DNA from: Ruminococcus sp. CAG:563
GTDB taxonomy: Bacteria > Bacillota > Clostridia > Oscillospirales > Acutalibacteraceae
DNA: 64,000 bases
Assembly (NCBI GenBank): GCA_000434915.1
Contig: FR882085.1
Span: 20,451 to 84,450 of the forward strand
Reading direction: 5' to 3'
Below are positions 1 through 8,638 of the stretch, one piece after another (positions within the stretch are counted from its first letter, which is position 1; every line of letters begins with the position of its first letter). A program made the position numbers and the translations under genes. The notes beneath the pieces are model-generated. The model did not search any database and was not told where the DNA came from. It worked only from the letters and a program-made list of their open reading frames with translations.

Positions 1-25
1 CGCCAATTATAATTATGTCGTACAT
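1..25 (-). CDS. trxB: Probable thioredoxin reductase, first 8 codons only (partial)
   Basis: Only the start is inside the window. A clear ribosome binding site (AGGAGC) precedes an ATG whose first residues read MYDIIIIG, the typical beginning of the Rossmann FAD-binding strand of thioredoxin reductase-like flavoproteins. It starts 18 bases after the nrdD stop on the same strand, so it is probably cotranscribed. A thioredoxin reductase here would fit as electron donor to the redoxin domain fused to NrdD. Other FAD/NAD(P) oxidoreductases begin the same way, so the exact family is inferred from context. Confidence 0.5.
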
Positions 26-43
26 AATTGCTCCTGTTAATTT

Positions 44-2413
44 TTATTTATTAAGGAATTTCTTAATATCGGAAACGCCGGTATACTTAGTAGCTTCACC
101 GTCCTTGATTACAACAAGTGTCGGGGCCTGCTTGATTCCAAGCTCCTGTGCAAGCTCAGCGTTTTCGTCGGCAAGAAGCTTAGTGTATTCATAGCCTGCC
201 TTATCAAGGGTTGCGCAAGCAATCTTGCAGTTCGGGCATGTTGCGGTTGTGAAAAGGTAGCTAACGTTCTCGCCCGCTTCGGCTTTAACGCCGTCATCGG
301 CCTTTGCGTCTTTCTTTACACCGTGATGTGTAAGATGAGAATTTGCAATGTCATAAACCTTACGGTCTGAGAACTCCTGAGCCTTACCGTCGTTGAAGTT
401 CTGAACAGGACGATAGTAGCCGGTGATACGGCTGTAAACCTCTGTGTGCTCGCCGCACTCGGGGCAAACATACTGCTCGCCTGTGAGGTAGCCGTGGTTC
501 TTACATACGGAATATGTCGGTGAAAGAGTGTAATACGGAAGCTTATAGTTCTCTGCAATCTTTCTGACAAGGTTCGCCGCAGCCTTCCAGTCCGGAAGCT
601 TCTCTCCGAGGAAGGCGTGGAAAACAGTACCCGAGGTGTAAAGCGTCTGAAGCTCGTCCTGAATGTCAAGAGCCGAGAAAATATCATCTGTGTAGCCGAC
701 AGGAAGATGTGAGCTGTTGGTGTAGTACGGTGTGTCACCCTCATGCTGAGCGGCAGTCTTGATGTCGGGATATCTCTTAACGTCGTGCTTTGCAAGACGG
801 TAAGCTGTGGATTCTGCCGGAGTAGCCTCAAGGTTATAAAGGTCGCCGTACTGAACCTGATAATCGGAAAGTCTTTCTCTCATGTGGTTGAGAACGTCGA
901 TGGTGAACTGCTGAGTTTTAGGATCGGTCATATCTTTGCCGAGCCACTTAGCGTTGAGACCGACCTCATTCATGCCGACAAGACCGATTGTCGAGAAGTG
1001 GTTGTTGAATGTGCCGAGATATCTCTTTGTGTAGGGATAAAGTCCCTCGTCAAGGAGCTTTGTAATAACGGTTCTCTTAACCTTGAGCGAACGTGCGGAA
1101 ATGTCCATAAGTCTGTCAAGACGCTCATAGAAGTCCTTTTCGTCCTTTGCAAGGTAAGCGATACGGGGCATGTTGATTGTAACAACGCCAACCGAACCTG
1201 TGCTTTCGCCGCTTCCGAAGAAACCGCCGGACTTCTTGCGAAGCTCACGAAGGTCAAGACGCAGACGGCAGCACATTGAACGAACGTCGCTCGGCTCCAT
1301 GTCGCTGTTGATGTAGTTTGAGAAATACGGAGTACCGTACTTTGAGGTCATTTCAAAGAGAAGTCTGTTATTCTCTGTGTCTGACCAATCGAAGTTTCTT
1401 GTGATTGAATATGTCGGAATCGGATACTGGAAGCCTCTGCCGTTGGCATCGCCCTCGATCATGATCTCGATAAAGGCCTTGTTGACCATATCCATTTCCT
1501 TCTGACAGTCTTTATACTTGAAGTCAACTTCCTTACCGCCGATAATGCAGTTAAGCTCGGCAAGGTCATTCGGAACAACCCAGTCAAGAGTGATGTTCGA
1601 GAACGGAGCCTGAGTACCCCAACGGCTCGGTGTGTTAACGCCGTAGATGAAGGATTCAATGCACTTCTTGACCGATTCATAGTCAAGGTTATCATATTTA
1701 ACGAAGGAGGCAAGGTAGGTGTCGAAGGATGAGAAAGCCTGTGCACCCGCCCACTCGTTCTGCATGATTCCGAGGAAATTAACCATCTGATTGCAAAGAG
1801 TTGCAAGATGCTTTGCCGGAGCTGAAGTGATCTTACCTCTTACTCCGCCGAGACCCTCCTGAATAAGCTGCTTGAGAGACCATCCGGCGCAGTAGCCGGT
1901 GAGCATGGAAAGGTCATGGAGATGAATATCGGCATTTCTGTGAGCCTCGGCGATTTCCTCATCATAGATTTCGGAAAGCCAATAGTTAGCCGTGATAGCA
2001 CCGGAGTTGCTGAGGATAAGTCCGCCGACGGAATAAGTAACCGTGGAATTCTCCTTAACACGCCAGTCGTTAACATGAAGATAGTTGTCAACGATCTCTT
2101 TATAGTCAAGAACCGTTGCGTTGATATTTCTTATTTTTTCTCTCTGCTTACGGTAAAGAATATAAGCCTTGGCAACGTCATCGTAGCCGGCCTTGATAAG
2201 AACCGATTCAACGCTGTCCTGAATGCTTTCAACCGATATCTTGTCGTTCTTTATCTTCTGCTCAAAATCTGCCGTAACCTTGAGCGCAAGGAAATCAACA
2301 GTATCGGAATTATACTGCTTCTGACATGCGTCAAACGCCTTGGTTATAGCATCTCTGATTTTGTGAAGGTCAAAGCCTACGACTTTGCCGTCACGTTTTA
2401 CAACATTGTACAT
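44..2413 (-). CDS. nrdD: Anaerobic ribonucleoside-triphosphate reductase with C-terminal glutaredoxin-like domain
   Basis: Class III ribonucleotide reductase, reducing ribonucleotides to deoxyribonucleotides in the absence of oxygen through a glycyl radical. In order: an N-terminal ATP-cone (about residues 1-95) for allosteric control, the catalytic barrel with the double cysteine in RSMCCRLRLD, the zinc site (CxxH plus CPEC) and the glycyl radical loop RITGYYRP near residue 655. The protein then continues for about 75 extra residues that form a thioredoxin/glutaredoxin-like domain with a CPNC redox pair and a cis-proline motif (QAPTL). Typical NrdD proteins are about 700-730 residues, so the extra domain explains the length of 789. 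NrdG lies just upstream and a probable trxB follows. The fusion suggests a redoxin-dependent enzyme rather than a formate-dependent one; this is an inference. Confidence 0.95.
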   Translation of the reverse strand: MYNVVKRDGKVVGFDLHKIRDAITKAFDACQKQYNSDTVDFLALKVTADFEQKIKNDKISVESIQDSVESVLIKAGYDDVAKAYILYRKQREKIRNINATVLDYKEIVDNYLHVNDWRVKENSTVTYSVGGLILSNSGAITANYWLSEIYDEEIAEAHRNADIHLHDLSMLTGYCAGWSLKQLIQEGLGGVRGKITSAPAKHLATLCNQMVNFLGIMQNEWAGAQAFSSFDTYLASFVKYDNLDYESVKKCIESFIYGVNTPSRWGTQAPFSNITLDWVVPNDLAELNCIIGGKEVDFKYKDCQKEMDMVNKAFIEIMIEGDANGRGFQYPIPTYSITRNFDWSDTENNRLLFEMTSKYGTPYFSNYINSDMEPSDVRSMCCRLRLDLRELRKKSGGFFGSGESTGSVGVVTINMPRIAYLAKDEKDFYERLDRLMDISARSLKVKRTVITKLLDEGLYPYTKRYLGTFNNHFSTIGLVGMNEVGLNAKWLGKDMTDPKTQQFTIDVLNHMRERLSDYQVQYGDLYNLEATPAESTAYRLAKHDVKRYPDIKTAAQHEGDTPYYTNSSHLPVGYTDDIFSALDIQDELQTLYTSGTVFHAFLGEKLPDWKAAANLVRKIAENYKLPYYTLSPTYSVCKNHGYLTGEQYVCPECGEHTEVYSRITGYYRPVQNFNDGKAQEFSDRKVYDIANSHLTHHGVKKDAKADDGVKAEAGENVSYLFTTATCPNCKIACATLDKAGYEYTKLLADENAELAQELGIKQAPTLVVIKDGEATKYTGVSDIKKFLNK

Positions 2414-2447
2414 ACCTCTGTCTCCTTTATTTAGTGTTCCGTCAGGG

Positions 2448-2477
2448 ATTATATCATATATATAGTGGTGATGTCAA
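2448..2477 (-). promoter_or_regulatory. Sigma-A type promoter of nrdD
   Basis: On the minus strand a perfect TTGACA (2472-2477) and a perfect TATAAT (2448-2453) are separated by 18 bases, about 35 bases before the nrdD start. It overlaps the NrdR-like boxes, which fits repression of nrdD when dNTPs are sufficient. Confidence 0.8.
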
Positions 2478-2501
2478 CACTTATTTTACAATATATTGTG
2501 T
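2453..2501. promoter_or_regulatory. Tandem NrdR-like operator boxes
   Basis: Box 1 (2486-2501) contains CAATATATTG, a full match to the CwAtATaTwG core of the NrdR box, with a good right flank. Box 2 (2453-2468) matches 9 of 10 core positions and overlaps the -10 region. Their centres are 33 bases apart, about three helical turns, the usual geometry for paired NrdR sites. NrdR represses ribonucleotide reductase genes in most bacteria. No nrdR gene is in the window. Confidence 0.7.
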
Positions 2502-3193
2502 TAAATTCCGCGAATTTCCGTTTGCGGCACAAAATCTGCCGCAGCTTTCTGCATTTCAAGCATTGTTTGCTTGCCGACTCCCGTTACACTGCCGTCAATC
2601 AGGTTGCCCGAATCGACAAAATTCTGAAGAAAATATCTTTTTGCGCCCTTTATCCATTCTGCGGCATTGCGAATATCCTCAACGGTGTGAAATTCATTGA
2701 CTATCGTGGTTCTGAATTCGTAGTCAACCGTGCCGCTTTTGAGGAAATCAACGCTTTCTTCAATCCTCGATAAATCACAGCTTTTCAGGCCTATCGTTTC
2801 GGCATATTTTTCCTTACAATTTTTAATGTCCATTGCAACGTAGTCAACAAGTCCCTCGCCGACAATGTTCTTAAGTCTTTCGGGGTAGCTGCCGTTTGTA
2901 TCAAGCTTAACCGAATATCCGAGGTCACGAACCTGTCTGATAAAATCGGCAATGTCGGGATTCATCAGCGGTTCGCCGCCCGTTATCGCCACTCCGTCAA
3001 GAAGTCCGCATCGCTTTTTCAGAAAAGAAAAAATCTCCTCAATCGAATAATCGGGATTCTCGGGCAATTCCGTAACAAGAAGTGCATTATGGCAAAACGG
3101 ACAGCGAAAGTTGCATCCGCCTGTAAAAACAGTGCACGCAACTTTCCCCGGGAAATCCAATAATGTCATTTTTTGAAGTCCGTCAATACGCAT
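2501..3193 (-). CDS. nrdG: Anaerobic ribonucleotide reductase activating protein (radical SAM)
   Basis: Radical SAM activase that installs the glycyl radical on NrdD. The iron-sulfur motif CNFRCPFC (CxxxCxxC) lies near residue 28, followed by GGEPLMNPD, the SAM-binding GGE motif. The N-terminus (MRIDGLQKMTLLDFPGK) is typical of the NrdG2-type activators found in anaerobes. I start it at ATG 3193, because GGAGGTG sits at the right distance; an in-frame extension to 3286 has no homology-like content. Length 230 residues, normal for the family. It lies directly upstream of nrdD, which has its own promoter in the 87-base gap. Confidence 0.9.
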   Translation of the reverse strand: MRIDGLQKMTLLDFPGKVACTVFTGGCNFRCPFCHNALLVTELPENPDYSIEEIFSFLKKRCGLLDGVAITGGEPLMNPDIADFIRQVRDLGYSVKLDTNGSYPERLKNIVGEGLVDYVAMDIKNCKEKYAETIGLKSCDLSRIEESVDFLKSGTVDYEFRTTIVNEFHTVEDIRNAAEWIKGAKRYFLQNFVDSGNLIDGSVTGVGKQTMLEMQKAAADFVPQTEIRGI

Positions 3194-3294
3194 CACAGCA
3201 CCTCCGAAAGCATATTTTATCGTTCCGAAGTATTCTACCACAACATGATATGGTTTACAACAAGAAAGAAATAAAAATATATACAAACTTTCAC

Positions 3295-3323
3295 TTCACT
3301 TTTTGCACAAAATATAGTATAAT
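3295..3323 (+). promoter_or_regulatory. Promoter of the TPR-DUF4037 operon
   Basis: TTCACT (3295-3300), a 17-base spacer and a perfect TATAAT (3318-3323), about 32 bases before the start at 3355. The AAGGGAGTG ribosome binding site follows. The -35 matches 4 of 6 positions. Confidence 0.6.
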
Positions 3324-3354
3324 GGCAGAAAAGTAAACACAAGGGAGTGAAATT

Positions 3355-4191
3355 ATGGAAAAAGAACAAATGGATTTTACCGACTATACCGATCCGATAT
3401 GCCCTTTCTGCACGGATCAATTTAAAAAGCAGCCGCCTGTTCGCCCTATTCCAACCGGGAGAGTGCTTGAAAAGCTTGACGGGCACCTTGGCAGAAACGA
3501 TTACGATTCGGCCGAAAGGCATCTTCTCTATTGGCTCGGTGAAGCCGAGGACGGCAGGGACAAGCACGGTATGCTGACTGTCGAAAACGAGCTTATGGGG
3601 CTTTACAGAAAGACCGGTCGCAAAGAAAGGGCACTTGAAAGCGTCGACAAGGCATTATCTTTGATTGATGAATTAAAGATTAATAATGCCGTTGCTGCCG
3701 GAACAACATATACCAACGCCGCTACGGTTTACAAGGCATTTGCAATGCCCGAAAAATCTATCAAGCTTTTTGAGCAGGCCAAAATGATATATGAAAAGGA
3801 ACTGTCGGCCGACGATTCACGTCTCGGCGGGCTTTACAACAATCTCGGCCTTACTTTAACCGACCTCAAACGCATTGACGAAGCGGAGGCATACTATAAC
3901 AATGCAATAAAAGTAATGTCACAAAACAAAAACGGCGAGCTTGAAATTGCAATTACATATCTGAATCTTTGCGATTTATATGAAGCGAAACTCGGCTCGG
4001 AGAAAAGCGAAAAAATCGTCGACGAATATATAGAAAAAGCGTATGAGCTTCTCAACAGAGAGTATCTGCCGAGGAACGGCTATTATGCCTTTGTTTGTGA
4101 AAAATGCGCTCCTACCTTCGGATATTTCGGACGCTTCATTTATGAAAAAGAGCTGAGCGACAGAGCGAGGGAGATTTATGAAAGGAATTGA
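3355..4191 (+). CDS. Tetratricopeptide repeat protein
   Basis: A 278-residue cytoplasmic protein with no signal peptide. From about residue 75 it consists of TPR-like helical repeats; the clearest are around residues 110-200 (LYNNLGLTLTDLKRIDEAE and neighbours). TPR arrays bind other proteins. The N-terminal 30 residues hold a CPFC pair, perhaps only incidental. It overlaps the following DUF4037 gene by 14 bases, which implies coupled translation and a functional pair. The substrate or partner is unknown. Good ribosome binding site at the ATG. Confidence 0.75.
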   Translation: MEKEQMDFTDYTDPICPFCTDQFKKQPPVRPIPTGRVLEKLDGHLGRNDYDSAERHLLYWLGEAEDGRDKHGMLTVENELMGLYRKTGRKERALESVDKALSLIDELKINNAVAAGTTYTNAATVYKAFAMPEKSIKLFEQAKMIYEKELSADDSRLGGLYNNLGLTLTDLKRIDEAEAYYNNAIKVMSQNKNGELEIAITYLNLCDLYEAKLGSEKSEKIVDEYIEKAYELLNREYLPRNGYYAFVCEKCAPTFGYFGRFIYEKELSDRAREIYERN

Positions 4192-5119
4192 AATATCAAA
4201 AGCTTATTTTGAGGAATACGGCCGGCCGATGCTCGAAAAGGATTTTTCGGACATCCTCCCCTATCTGTGCGTCGGGATGGTCGGCAGCGGCTCGGACTGC
4301 TACGGCTTTGACGATGAAATATCAAGAGACCATGACTTTGAGCCGGGCTTTTGCATATTTATTCCGAATGAAGACGTTGTTGACAGACGAAAAGAATTCT
4401 TGCTTGAAAGAGCATATGCAAAGCTTCCCAAAGAATTCATGGGTCTTAAACGAAGCCTTGTAAGCCCCGTCGGAGGAAGAAGAAACGGAGTTATACGAAC
4501 TGACGGGTTTTACACAAATAAAATCGGCAGTGCCGACGGCAAGCTTAGCGTCATTGATTGGCTGACGATTTCCGAAAACTATCTTTTTGAAGCGACAAAC
4601 GGCGAGATTTTCTTCGACAACTACGGCGAATTTTCAGAGATTCGTAACAGAATCATGAATATGCCCGAGGATATAAGACTCAAAAAGCTTGCAGGAAATA
4701 TGCTTCTTATGGCACAATCGGGTCAGTATAACTACGGCCGATGTCTTTCACACGGCGAAACGGGAGCGGCACAGCTCGCTGTTATCGAATTTGTCAATGC
4801 CGCAATGAAAACGGTATTCCTCTTAAACAAAAAGTATATGCCATATTATAAATGGAGCTTCCGTGCAATGCGGAATCTAAAGCTTTTTTCGACCTTTTCC
4901 GACTCGTTTGAATATCTTCTGACGAGCGAAAATGACAGCGTAACGGCACAAACAAAGACTGATGTAATCGAGGATATCGCAAGCATGATAATCGGTTATC
5001 TTGTTGATAACGAAATGACAAAGGCAATATGCGGCGACCTTGAAAAGCATGCATACTCGATAAACGATTCAATATCAGACCCTAATATAAGAAATATGAA
5101 TATTTTCACGGCAGTATAA
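4178..5119 (+). CDS. DUF4037 protein, predicted nucleotidyltransferase fold
   Basis: A 313-residue protein whose N-terminal half carries the nucleotidyltransferase-like motif GSGSDCYGFDDEISRDHD (residues about 36-53): a Gly-Ser followed by paired acidic residues, as in the polymerase beta superfamily. The rest (about 130-313) looks all-helical. This matches the DUF4037 family, whose reaction is not established. It is translationally coupled to the TPR protein upstream. Plausible roles are nucleotide transfer to a protein, RNA or small molecule, with the TPR partner selecting the target; that is inference. A strong terminator follows. Confidence 0.75.
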   Translation: MKGIEISKAYFEEYGRPMLEKDFSDILPYLCVGMVGSGSDCYGFDDEISRDHDFEPGFCIFIPNEDVVDRRKEFLLERAYAKLPKEFMGLKRSLVSPVGGRRNGVIRTDGFYTNKIGSADGKLSVIDWLTISENYLFEATNGEIFFDNYGEFSEIRNRIMNMPEDIRLKKLAGNMLLMAQSGQYNYGRCLSHGETGAAQLAVIEFVNAAMKTVFLLNKKYMPYYKWSFRAMRNLKLFSTFSDSFEYLLTSENDSVTAQTKTDVIEDIASMIIGYLVDNEMTKAICGDLEKHAYSINDSISDPNIRNMNIFTAV

Positions 5120-5122
5120 AAG

Positions 5123-5166
5123 CAGGCAGTCCGATCAATTAATCAGACTGCCTGTTCCTTATTTTT
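5123..5166 (+). terminator. Rho-independent terminator after DUF4037 gene
   Basis: A 9-bp inverted repeat (CAGGCAGTC / GACTGCCTG, 5123-5131 with 5146-5154) followed by a T-rich run. It ends the plus-strand operon and may also serve the convergent minus-strand gene ending at 5204. Confidence 0.75.
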
Positions 5167-5203
5167 CAATACATAATTTAATTAAAACTTTAACAACATA
5201 GCC

Positions 5204-6670
5204 TTATTTTATAATTGAGAAAATCAAATTCCAAAGATATCTTACAGCCTTGTCAAACACCTCAAAGATAACATAGTATTTGCCCATGAAGTGCTTGAGC
5301 ACTCTGTTGAGAGCATCTGTGCTGAAAAGTGTTTGTGAAGCATCGATATCCGAATATGTAAAATCTGTCTTTTCGATAGTATATTCGTCAATGAGCTTGT
5401 CGCCCTCAACCGTATATGTTTTAAGATTGAATGTCGACTCGGTGAACTCAACCTCACAGTAAATAAGCTCGGGGCTCATGTAGCTGTAGTTTATCCACGA
5501 ATGATGATAAGGCTCGTCATAAACACGGTTCTTGCCCGATGCGGAAGCGGTCGTGATATAAAGCGTTCCGTCAGGGTCTGTTGCTTTATTGGACGAATAA
5601 TCAAGGTCAACCTTTTCGTTGTTAAGCATATTGTAGGAACGTCCGTAGTAGTGCTCATGTCCGTCAAAGGCGAGATCAAATTCAAACTTATCCATGATAG
5701 CGGAATAAACACCCTGGAGCATATAGTTATCGTTGTCAATCGCATGGTGACCGGTTCCGTATATATCATGGTGGAAAACGGCTACTCTCCACTTTGCGTC
5801 GGGGTTAGCGAGTATCGCTCTTTCGGCGAGTGCATGGCTTTCAAATACATTTACATTTGTAGTGTTGAAAACAACAAAAAGAACGTCACCGTATCTGAAC
5901 CAGTAAGGTGTACCGGTCTTGCTTGTGGAAATGAGCTGTGAATTCGGGTTGTTAACGTAGTGCTGATAAGTTGAGCCCTTGTGATCGTGGTTGCCGATGG
6001 TTGTCGCCATCGGGAGATTACGCATAGCCTTCGGTGAAAGCGTAGCTGCCCATTCCGTTGCGCTTGCTCCTGTCTGTGTCTGGTCGCCGCAGGAGATGAT
6101 AAAACTTGTGTCGGGATACTTCTTCAAAGCGGTGTTGAGCGTTGTATTCCAGCTTGTAGCGTCCTTGTAGCCTGTGCCGTCATCCACTGCAGAACACTGG
6201 ATATCGCCGACAAGCAGAGCCTTAAACGAATCGGTCGCATGAGTTATGTAGAACGTCGGTTCGCTCCAATTATCCTTGCCGAGAGAATATGAATAATAGT
6301 ATTTCGTGTTTTCCTCAAGACCGGTAACCGTAACCCTGTTTGTCTGCTGATCGTTATCGGCAAGGGTGCTGTAACCTAAGAAAAGCTTAGCATTTTCCAT
6401 TTTCTCGTTATCGGCAATCTTAACCATAGGAACGGAAACCTTTCTTTCCGAATGCCAGTTGAAGTTAAGCTCGGTTGCATCTGCACCTGGTGTAAGGGCA
6501 ATTTGCGTATTGTCGCCCTCGACTGTTTTCCAATATTCATCCCACTCCGTTTTTGACATTGTGTAATCGGGCAGAAGAAGATTATCGGCAGCATTAACGC
6601 TCAAACCGATACAACCCGTAAGCAAAGTAACGATGAGTAAAATAGATATTATCTTTCTTGTGTGAACCAT
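5204..6670 (-). CDS. Secreted purple-acid-phosphatase-like metallophosphoesterase
   Basis: A 488-residue exported enzyme. Signal peptide at residues 1-27 (cleavage near VNAA). An Ig/FN3-like domain (about 60-140) of the kind that precedes purple acid phosphatases is followed by a calcineurin-like phosphoesterase domain with all metal ligand motifs: GDIQ, SCGDQ, GNHDHKG, FHHDI and GHEHYYGR. The last 25 residues are hydrophobic/amphipathic and may touch the membrane. It likely hydrolyses phosphomonoesters or diesters outside the cell; the substrate is unknown. It is separated from the upstream beta-propeller gene by a terminator, so it should have its own promoter, for which I found no convincing match. 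Confidence 0.85.
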   Translation of the reverse strand: MVHTRKIISILLIVTLLTGCIGLSVNAADNLLLPDYTMSKTEWDEYWKTVEGDNTQIALTPGADATELNFNWHSERKVSVPMVKIADNEKMENAKLFLGYSTLADNDQQTNRVTVTGLEENTKYYYSYSLGKDNWSEPTFYITHATDSFKALLVGDIQCSAVDDGTGYKDATSWNTTLNTALKKYPDTSFIISCGDQTQTGASATEWAATLSPKAMRNLPMATTIGNHDHKGSTYQHYVNNPNSQLISTSKTGTPYWFRYGDVLFVVFNTTNVNVFESHALAERAILANPDAKWRVAVFHHDIYGTGHHAIDNDNYMLQGVYSAIMDKFEFDLAFDGHEHYYGRSYNMLNNEKVDLDYSSNKATDPDGTLYITTASASGKNRVYDEPYHHSWINYSYMSPELIYCEVEFTESTFNLKTYTVEGDKLIDEYTIEKTDFTYSDIDASQTLFSTDALNRVLKHFMGKYYVIFEVFDKAVRYLWNLIFSIIK

Positions 6671-6743
6671 AACTATCCCCTTTCAGAATTGATAATTAAT
6701 AATAACATACTTTTCAAAAAAAAGAAATAGACAAAATAAAAAA

Positions 6744-6779
6744 TTCGGCACGAAGAGGAAAATATCTCATCGTGCCGAA
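6744..6779 (-). terminator. Rho-independent terminator after beta-propeller gene
   Basis: Perfect 10-bp arms TTCGGCACGA (6744-6753) and TCGTGCCGAA (6770-6779), followed on the minus strand by a T-rich tract. It ends the operon 9625-6794. Confidence 0.85.
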
Positions 6780-6793
6780 AACTTTAAATTAAA

Positions 6794-7663
6794 TCAAACA
6801 TCCCATTTGTAATGTCGGAGATTGGAGTCAATGAACAGTGCACCGACATCAAGAGCATGAATAACGGTTCCGTCCTCCATAGGATAAACGGTAACGTCCT
6901 CCCCTTCTCCACCGAAGTTGTCAATCCACTTCCACTGATACATGATTCTGTCAAAGAGCTTTTCGACCTTGCCCGTCTTGACGTCAATCGAGTAGACGGC
7001 TCTTGTGCTGTCGTTTGAACCGACATAAAGCTTACCGTTATAAACCTCGCCGCCCTGAATTGCGTCAATCGAATCGGAAAGCTTAATTTCGCCTGTATAC
7101 TCAAAGGTTGCAAGGCTAAAGCAATAAATAACCTCCGCAGTCTTGCTGTATGATGAATAAATCAAACCGTTATCGGCATCAACCGCAACCCACGAAATAC
7201 CCCTTGTCAGAATGTTGTTGGGCATTTCATAAGCCTCACCGATAAATTCAAGCGTTTCAGCGTCGTAAAGAGCGATAACGGGATGTGCCCAAACCTTGCT
7301 GTCCTCAAGAGAAGCATAAATCAACCCGTTATAAAAGCTGATTCCGCCGATATGCTTTGAACCGTATTGCTCAACAAGCTCATCGGTCAATGCCTTGTAA
7401 TTGTAAGCATAAACCGTCTGATTATCAAGGCCGATTTTAACAAGCGATGTTTTGCCGCTGAAATACCAATATTCGCCGTCAGTCGTAACTCCCTGAGCAC
7501 GCTCAAGAGTTTCGAGTCCGACTACCTTTGAATTTGATTCGTACTTGTAAATATCGCCGTTAAAAAAATTGTTAAGCCCGTTGCTCAAGGTCATTAAAAG
7601 AGCGATAAAAACGGCAAAGACCTTGTAAAAAAGAGACTTTACATAGTTATAAAAAGGTAACAT
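6794..7663 (-). CDS. Exported beta-propeller-like protein of unknown function
   Basis: A 289-residue protein with an N-terminal membrane/signal segment (residues about 10-32, AVFIALLMTL). The mature part is built of short beta-strand repeats resembling YVTN/quinoprotein-type propeller blades (for example GGISFYNGLIYAS, GGEVYNGKLYVGS). No catalytic motif is visible. Such proteins often bind ligands or proteins at the cell surface. Last gene of a three-gene operon with a metallophosphoesterase and a lysophospholipase-like hydrolase, and probably works with them. Good ribosome binding site (AAGGAGC). Confidence 0.6.
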   Translation of the reverse strand: MLPFYNYVKSLFYKVFAVFIALLMTLSNGLNNFFNGDIYKYESNSKVVGLETLERAQGVTTDGEYWYFSGKTSLVKIGLDNQTVYAYNYKALTDELVEQYGSKHIGGISFYNGLIYASLEDSKVWAHPVIALYDAETLEFIGEAYEMPNNILTRGISWVAVDADNGLIYSSYSKTAEVIYCFSLATFEYTGEIKLSDSIDAIQGGEVYNGKLYVGSNDSTRAVYSIDVKTGKVEKLFDRIMYQWKWIDNFGGEGEDVTVYPMEDGTVIHALDVGALFIDSNLRHYKWDV

Positions 7664-7675
7664 AGTGAAAGCTCC

Positions 7676-8611
7676 TTACTTTATAACACAGTCGCAGAAT
7701 CCGATAACATCATCGTAAACGTGCTCCCTGTCAAGCTCATTGAGAATCTCGTGTCTGTCGTCCTTATAGAGCTTGCACCGAACATTGTCGTGGCCGGTTG
7801 CTTTGAGCTTTTCAAAGACCTCGTTAACGCCCTTTGAATATGCACCGACCGGATCCTCTTCACCTGCAATGAGGAGGATCTTAAGCTCCTTCGGAACCTT
7901 TCTGTACCAGCCGTCCGTTGAAACGGAATCTAAAAGCTCGAACATGTTTTTATAGCCCGAAGCAGTGAACAGAAAGCCGCAGTCATCATTGTTTATGTAC
8001 CAGTCAACGTTCTCGGTGTTCCTCGAGAGCCAGTCAAAGGCTGTTCTGCCCTCCGTGCGTTTATTATATGTGCCGAAAGCTATCTTATCGATAAGCTTGC
8101 TTGGGTGCTTCTCGCCCTTGACCTTTGAAATAAGCGAAGCAAGGACGATTCCTGCGCCTGCACCGGGATTTTTTCCGCTTGTGCCGCAGATAACGGCGGC
8201 AGCAATATCATCGGCATATTTTGTGATATAGCTTCTTGTAACGAACGAACCCATGCTGTGGCCGAAGATAATCACGGGCTTTTTGAATTCGTCCTTTGCA
8301 ATGAGCGTGAGCTGATGAGCATCATCAACAAAGCCCTTGCCGAAAGCGTTTTTCTCACCGCCGAAGTAACCCTTGACTCCGTTAGGTGCGACTGATTTTC
8401 CGTGACCGATGTGGTCGTTCATGATGAAAGCGAAGCCTGCATTGCAAAGAGCCGTTGCAAACTCCTCATATCTTTCACCGAATTCCGCCATGCCGTGAAC
8501 GCCCTGAACAACAGCCTTTATCTTGCCGTCGGCAGGTGCCCAGCTTCTTGCAAAAATGTCGGCCTCACCCGTGACCGAAGGATAGGAATACTCTTTTCTG
8601 ACGATTTCCAT
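7676..8611 (-). CDS. Alpha/beta hydrolase, lysophospholipase/monoacylglycerol lipase type
   Basis: A 311-residue Hydrolase_4-type serine hydrolase without signal peptide. The nucleophile elbow GHSMGS lies near residue 119, the acid is probably the aspartate in AGEEDPVG (near 253), and the histidine is in DDRHEILNE (near 286). VQGVHGMAE supplies the oxyanion HG motif. The family cleaves acyl groups from lysophospholipids or monoacylglycerols. It sits 12 bases upstream of the propeller gene and 27 bases downstream of a metallophosphoesterase gene in one operon. The combination suggests turnover of phospholipid or acylated glycerol compounds, an inference. Confidence 0.85.
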   Translation of the reverse strand: MEIVRKEYSYPSVTGEADIFARSWAPADGKIKAVVQGVHGMAEFGERYEEFATALCNAGFAFIMNDHIGHGKSVAPNGVKGYFGGEKNAFGKGFVDDAHQLTLIAKDEFKKPVIIFGHSMGSFVTRSYITKYADDIAAAVICGTSGKNPGAGAGIVLASLISKVKGEKHPSKLIDKIAFGTYNKRTEGRTAFDWLSRNTENVDWYINNDDCGFLFTASGYKNMFELLDSVSTDGWYRKVPKELKILLIAGEEDPVGAYSKGVNEVFEKLKATGHDNVRCKLYKDDRHEILNELDREHVYDDVIGFCDCVIK

Positions 8612-8638
8612 AAAACGCCCTCCTGATAAATATTTATA

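Noticed and set aside
743..1279. Long open frame on the plus strand opposite nrdD
   Set aside because: It is the antisense of a well conserved gene, has no ribosome binding site and no recognisable protein content.
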